A DNA stretch of 64,000 bases from Salinimicrobium nanhaiense (GTDB taxonomy: Bacteria; Bacteroidota; Bacteroidia; Flavobacteriales; Flavobacteriaceae), in contig JAAVJQ010000012.1 of NCBI GenBank assembly GCA_012038135.1, positions 49,727 through 113,726 on the forward strand, read 5' to 3'. Each line of letters starts with the position of its first letter. Within the stretch, counting starts at the first letter, position 1. The notes beneath the pieces are model-generated. The model made no database searches. It had not been told where the DNA came from and saw nothing but the letters and a program-made list of their open reading frames with translations. Below, piece after piece: positions 60,883-64,000 of the stretch. Position numbers and translations under genes: made by a program.

Positions 60883-61028
60883 GTACGAGGTACGAAGTTA
60901 GAACCTTGAAAAGCTTTTAGCCGTTAGCCATTGGCTGCCCGCCCGCCGGAGCTATTGCGCAGGAGGGTTGGCCTGGTTTGGTGGCGGGTTGTGGGTTGCG
61001 GGGAACCCGTGTTGCGAGTTACGGGTTG
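60883..61028. repeat. Heptad tracts around a palindromic block
   Basis: 60883-60938: GTACGAG, GTACGAA, GTTAGAA, CCTTGAA, AAGCTTT, TAGCCGT, TAGCCAT, TGGCTGC. Then CCCGCCGGAGCTATTGCGCAGG (in blocks: CCCGCCGGAGC, GCGCAGGAGGG), then 60966-61028: GGTTGGC, GGTGGCG, GGTTGTG, GGTTGCG and so on. No gene in 60793-61671. Confidence 0.85.
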
Positions 61029-61032
61029 TAAT

Positions 61033-61632
61033 GTTGTCATTCCGACGGAGGAGGAATCTCATCCTGATATTCTATTCTACTCAGCTGGAAGATTGTTGCA
61101 GGTTACAGGTTACAGGTTTCAGGGAAAGTAGAGTTGCGATTTATGAGTTTCGGTTTGTAAATTTGTCATTCCGACGGAGGAGGAATCTCTTCCTGCTATT
61201 CTATTCTACTCAGCTGGGAGATTGTTGCAGGTTACAGGTTGCAGGTTTGTTGGTTGCCGGTTACTTGGGTGTTCCCTAATACTGCCTACTGAAAAGAGCG
61301 CTTCCACCCTTTAGGGACGGGGCAAAGAAGCGCGGGCAAGAAAAAATCTCCAATGTATCTTTAGCACTGCCTACGTAAAAAGTCTGGTACATTGGAACTT
61401 CGTTGCAGGTTACAGGTTGCAGGTTTTTTGGGTTTCGAGTTACGGGTTGCGGTTTGTAAAATTTGTCATTCCGACGGAGGAGGAATCTCATCCTGATATT
61501 CTATTCTGCTCAGCTGGGAGATTGTTGCAGGTTACAGGTTACAGGTTTGTTGGTTGCCGGTTACCTGGGTTTTCCCTAATACTGCCTACTGAAAAGAGCG
61601 CTTCCACCCTTTAGGGCCGGGGCAAAGAAGCG
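61033..61632. repeat. 300-bp-offset duplication with heptad content
   Basis: 61151-61332 and 61451-61632 match at an offset of exactly 300 bp with few substitutions; a shorter third copy is at 61033-61122. Each has GTCATTCCGACGGAGGAGG, TATTCTATTCT, a GTTGCAG/GTTACAG heptad tract, and (in two copies) ACTGCCTACTGAAAAGAGCG. Confidence 0.9.
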
Positions 61633-61642
61633 GCTCTCAAAA

Positions 61643-61677
61643 ACTGATCACCGATCACTGAACACTGATCACTAATA
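61643..61677. repeat. 7-bp-period tract across a stop codon
   Basis: ACTGATC, ACCGATC, ACTGAAC, ACTGATC, ACTAATA. It covers the TAG stop and the last codon of the outer-membrane protein gene. Confidence 0.88.
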
Positions 61678-62367
61678 ACAGGCTCTACGTCTTCTTTCAT
61701 TAAGTCCGGGGCCGCCGATTTTGAAAATAAGACTAACGATCACCTGATTTAGTCGGGTATCATTAAACCATGCCCTGTTTGCTCCACCCTGATTACCGCC
61801 GTATTCACTATTCACAAAATCCAGTTCCTGTCTTTCTTCATCGGACAGGGAATGTTCGTAGCGCACATCCACTCCAAAGCGGCCAAACTCAACTTTAGCT
61901 CCTACTTGCACGTTTATTGGAGTATTCTGCACCGTTATCGTCTCGTTAAGTTCCTCATTGGGAATTGTCGCATCGAGAATATTCGAATAAACCGGGCCGG
62001 CATAAATATCCAAAGGCCCATATATGTTGTAGCCAATCAACAAAGGAATAGTAAAAGTCTGAACCTCATATTCGGTATTATCCTCCCTATTGGGAATTTC
62101 AAATTCCTGCGTAAGCGAACTATAAACTACCTCGGGCCTAATGAAGAACTTTCCAAAGTTCACCTGTCCAAAAATCCCTCCATGAAAACCAATAGCTCCT
62201 TCGCCCTCTGCTGTTCCACTCCAGTAAGTCGTATTTGAATTATTTCCCTGTATCTCCCCGCCCATAGAATAGTTGATCCCTCCTTTGAGTCCGTAACTAA
62301 AAGTCTGAGATGAAGCAGCAAAAGTAGCAGCAAATATAAAAAGCAGGCCTAACAGATATTTTTTCAT
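61672..62367 (-). CDS. Outer-membrane beta-barrel protein (PorT/OMP_b-brl_2-like)
   Basis: A 231-residue porin-like barrel: signal peptide MKKYLLGLLFIFAATFAASS then QTFSYGLKGGINYSMGG, and alternating amphipathic strands such as FFIRPEVVYSSLTQEFEIP, TFTIPLLIGYNIYGPLDIYA and FGRFGVDVRYEHSLSD, ending LNQVIVSLIFKIGG. Typical of Bacteroidota OMP_b-brl_2 proteins; the specific role is unknown. ATG 62367 is preferred to 62388 because it starts the signal peptide and leaves a leader of about 23 nt after the promoter. The final RRRRACY is partly repeat-encoded. Confidence 0.85.
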   Translation of the reverse strand: MKKYLLGLLFIFAATFAASSQTFSYGLKGGINYSMGGEIQGNNSNTTYWSGTAEGEGAIGFHGGIFGQVNFGKFFIRPEVVYSSLTQEFEIPNREDNTEYEVQTFTIPLLIGYNIYGPLDIYAGPVYSNILDATIPNEELNETITVQNTPINVQVGAKVEFGRFGVDVRYEHSLSDEERQELDFVNSEYGGNQGGANRAWFNDTRLNQVIVSLIFKIGGPGLNERRRRACY

Positions 62368-62396
62368 AAGATTTGGAATATGCTTCAATTGGTTTA

Positions 62397-62404
62397 CAAA
62401 TAAA
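62397..62404 (-). promoter_or_regulatory. -7 promoter box of the OMP gene
   Basis: TTTATTTG on the minus strand (7 of 8 to TAnnTTTG), with a TTG about 20 nt upstream (near 62425). Confidence 0.55.
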
Positions 62405-62495
62405 AAGGAAAATTCTCTATACCTCCAACAAATTTGCTCTATTCTAACGGGGAAGATAAAATTTTATTTTATTTAAACCACATTTAGAAGGATTA

Positions 62496-62565
62496 GTAGG
62501 CAGTGAGCAGCAAAAAAGCTGTTGCCAGTTGCCAGTTGCCGGTTGCGGGTGTCAAACTGTTGCCG
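62496..62565. repeat. 10-unit 7-bp-period tract
   Basis: GTAGGCA, GTGAGCA, GCAAAAA, AGCTGTT, GCCAGTT, GCCAGTT, GCCGGTT, GCGGGTG, TCAAACT, GTTGCCG; followed by a palindromic CCCGCCGAAGCTTTA ... GCGCAGGAGGG block to about 62640. Confidence 0.88.
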
Positions 62566-62702
62566 ATTATTGGCCTGCCCGCCGAAGCTTTACTTATCCT
62601 CCATAACATTTTGCGGAGGAGGAGCGCAGGAGGGTTGGCTTAATGTTGTGGGTACTGAAGCGTTACTGGTTACCTATTGACGGTCACCTGGATGTGGAGT
62701 AT

Positions 62703-62800
62703 TAGTTGCGGGTTCCGGGTTGCGCTCCTACAAATCCCCATCCCGTCCTGCGGCCATCCCGAAACAAGTTCGGGACAGTCTACCTCCGAGGGAGGGGACT
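62703..62800. repeat. Heptads plus inverted dispersed repeat
   Basis: AGTTGCG, GGTTCCG, GGTTGCG at 62703-62723; then 62731-62800 is an inverted relative of the GGGGTGGGGATTT repeat at 2430-2475 and 115-175. No gene in 62389-62873. Confidence 0.65.
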
Positions 62801-62828
62801 CATTTAATCATCTTTCAGGTAAAACATT

Positions 62829-62877
62829 ATTTGGAATTTGGAATTTGGTACTTGGTGCTTAAAAACTGGTGGTTTAA
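62829..62877. repeat. 7-bp-period tract touching the fcl stop
   Basis: ATTTGGA, ATTTGGA, ATTTGGT, ACTTGGT, GCTTAAA, AACTGGT, GGTTTAA. The last unit contains the minus-strand stop codon of the GDP-fucose synthase gene (62874-62876). Confidence 0.85.
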
Positions 62878-63794
62878 AAAAAATTCTCCTCATACACCTT
62901 CCTTATTCCTTCCTCCAGCTCAATGCTATGCTTCCATCCCAGACTGTGGATGAGAGAAATATCGAGGAGCTTTCGCGGCGTACCGTCGGGTTTAGAAGTG
63001 TCCCAGGAAATTCCTCCGGAAAAGCCGGTGATATTTTTGATCATTCCCGCCAGATCTTTTATTGAGATATCCTTTCCCGTACCTATGTTAACACTGATGT
63101 TTCCGCTGTAGGTTTGCATGAGGTGCAGACAAGCTTCAGCCAGATCATCTACATGTAAGAATTCCCTTTTTGGAGCTCCTGTGCCCCACACATCCACCGA
63201 TTCTTTATTATTAGTCTTTGCGACATGAAATTTCCGCAGCAATGCCGGCAGAACATGAGCTGTTTCAGGATCATAATTATCATTAGGTCCGTATAAGTTG
63301 GTCGGCATTACCGAAATAAAATCGCAACCGTACTGAAGATTGTAATTCTCGCACAATTTGAGTCCGGCGATCTTTGCTATGGCATAAGGCTCATTGGTAG
63401 GCTCCAGCTTCCCGCTGAGCAGGTAGTGCTCTTTAATAGGCTGCGGAGCCATTTTTGGATAGATACAGGAAGAAGCCAGAAACAAGAGTTTTTTTACTCC
63501 CTGCACATAACTTTGGTGGATGACGTTATTCTGGATCATGAGGTTCTCATACAGAAACTGTCCTCTATAGGTATTGTTGGCCATGATCCCGCCTACCTTT
63601 GCAGCAGCGAGAAATACGAAATCCGGCTTTTCCTCTTTAAAAAAATCCTGGACTGCCTGCTGTTGCGTAAGATCCAGTTGAGAAGAGCTACGGAAAATGA
63701 GATTTTCATAGCCTTCTTTTTTCAGCTTCCGCACCAACGCCGCTCCCACCATTCCGGTATGTCCTGCTATGTATATTTTGGAATCTTTATTCAA
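62874..63794 (-). CDS. fcl: GDP-L-fucose synthase
   Basis: A 306-residue SDR epimerase/reductase (WcaG/Fcl) converting GDP-4-keto-6-deoxymannose to GDP-L-fucose. N-terminal KIYIAGHTGMVGAALVRKL, FVFLAAAKVGGIMANNT, FLASSCIYPKMAPQPIKEHY, catalytic YAIAK, MPTNLYGPNDNYDPETAHVL and PKREFLHVDDLAEACL are all diagnostic. It supplies the donor for the GT10 fucosyltransferase at 22838. The partner GDP-mannose 4,6-dehydratase is not in the window and may lie just beyond the right edge. TTG 63794 is the only start near the conserved N-terminus. Confidence 0.94.
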   Translation of the reverse strand: MNKDSKIYIAGHTGMVGAALVRKLKKEGYENLIFRSSSQLDLTQQQAVQDFFKEEKPDFVFLAAAKVGGIMANNTYRGQFLYENLMIQNNVIHQSYVQGVKKLLFLASSCIYPKMAPQPIKEHYLLSGKLEPTNEPYAIAKIAGLKLCENYNLQYGCDFISVMPTNLYGPNDNYDPETAHVLPALLRKFHVAKTNNKESVDVWGTGAPKREFLHVDDLAEACLHLMQTYSGNISVNIGTGKDISIKDLAGMIKNITGFSGGISWDTSKPDGTPRKLLDISLIHSLGWKHSIELEEGIRKVYEENFF

Positions 63795-64000
63795 TTTCTT
63801 CGGTTTACCGTTTTCTTTTTATCACTATTATATGACTAAAAATAATTGCAATCGCAAATATGTCGCCCCTCCGGGCATACGCGTTAACTTATGATGTAAG
63901 CTTTTGATAATCAAATACATGAGTAATTTATTTAGTTAATTAATCCTTTTTTAGGACTGGTTTGGTTTGCTTCACCCTTTTTAATACAAAACAATTCCGG
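63795..64000. other. AT-rich non-coding end of window
   Basis: Short heptad-like start (TTCGGTT, TACCGTT, TTCTTTT), then AT-rich sequence with no convincing gene; presumably the leader or spacer before the next gene to the right. Confidence 0.5.

Noticed and set aside
1..64000. tRNA or rRNA genes
   Set aside because: I found no cloverleaf or rRNA-like stretch in the spacers by eye; a covariance-model scan would be needed to be certain.

Overview
The window looks like a chromosomal segment of a marine or halophilic member of the Flavobacteriaceae (Bacteroidota). Supporting signs are Bacteroidota-type promoters (TTG, about 20 nt, then TAnnTTTG), weak or absent Shine-Dalgarno sequences with frequent TTG starts, and families typical of the group (Wza/Wzc of the Bacteroidota type, four-helix-bundle S23 protein, DUF6398). 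I can only name the family level with any confidence. It is a large surface-polysaccharide locus set in unusually repeat-rich DNA.

Layout. 0-9 kb: an Mpo1-like membrane protein divergent from a thioredoxin-fold protein, a first GT4 glycosyltransferase, then an accessory stretch with three type II toxin-antitoxin pairs (YefM/YoeB, HigB/HigA, ParD/ParE) and a DUF6398 gene. This stretch lies among a 170-bp tandem array, a seven-copy 185-bp array and two near-identical 334-bp direct repeats. 9-39.4 kb: one long minus-strand run of about 28 genes making a heteropolysaccharide: a sulfotransferase, the Wzm/Wzt ABC exporter, two FkbM methyltransferases, many GT2/GT4 transferases, GT32-like and GT10 (fucosyl) transferases, an SDR epimerase, WecB, two other methyltransferases and an O-antigen ligase/polymerase. 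39.5-47.8 kb: a plus-strand GT2/methyltransferase/GT39-like operon, an acyltransferase, two more GT genes, a methyltransferase and a pyruvyltransferase.

47.8-57.5 kb is built like a string of cassettes: single genes or pairs (Xre/RES toxin-antitoxin, solo GIY-YIG, neuB, neuC, neuA, a polyvalent-type kinase, asparagine synthase, four-helix-bundle protein), each separated by blocks of dispersed repeats. 57.5-63.8 kb holds Wzc and Wza, an outer-membrane barrel protein and GDP-fucose synthase. Together the genes predict a fucosylated, nonulosonate-containing, methylated and sulfated cell-surface glycan exported through Wzm/Wzt and/or Wza/Wzc.

The most unusual signal is not a gene. Scattered through the spacers are many degenerate tandem tracts with a 7-bp period, using a dozen unrelated heptamer families. 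They repeatedly begin exactly at or across stop codons, abut start codons (GT4 at 44634, neuC, neuA), and in one case are translated inside a glycosyltransferase. Three further repeat families (a CGTCATTGCGAG-ended element of about 110-120 bp, a CTGTCAG/CTGACAG element, and a 45-bp CCGTTTTTGG hairpin) are interleaved with them.
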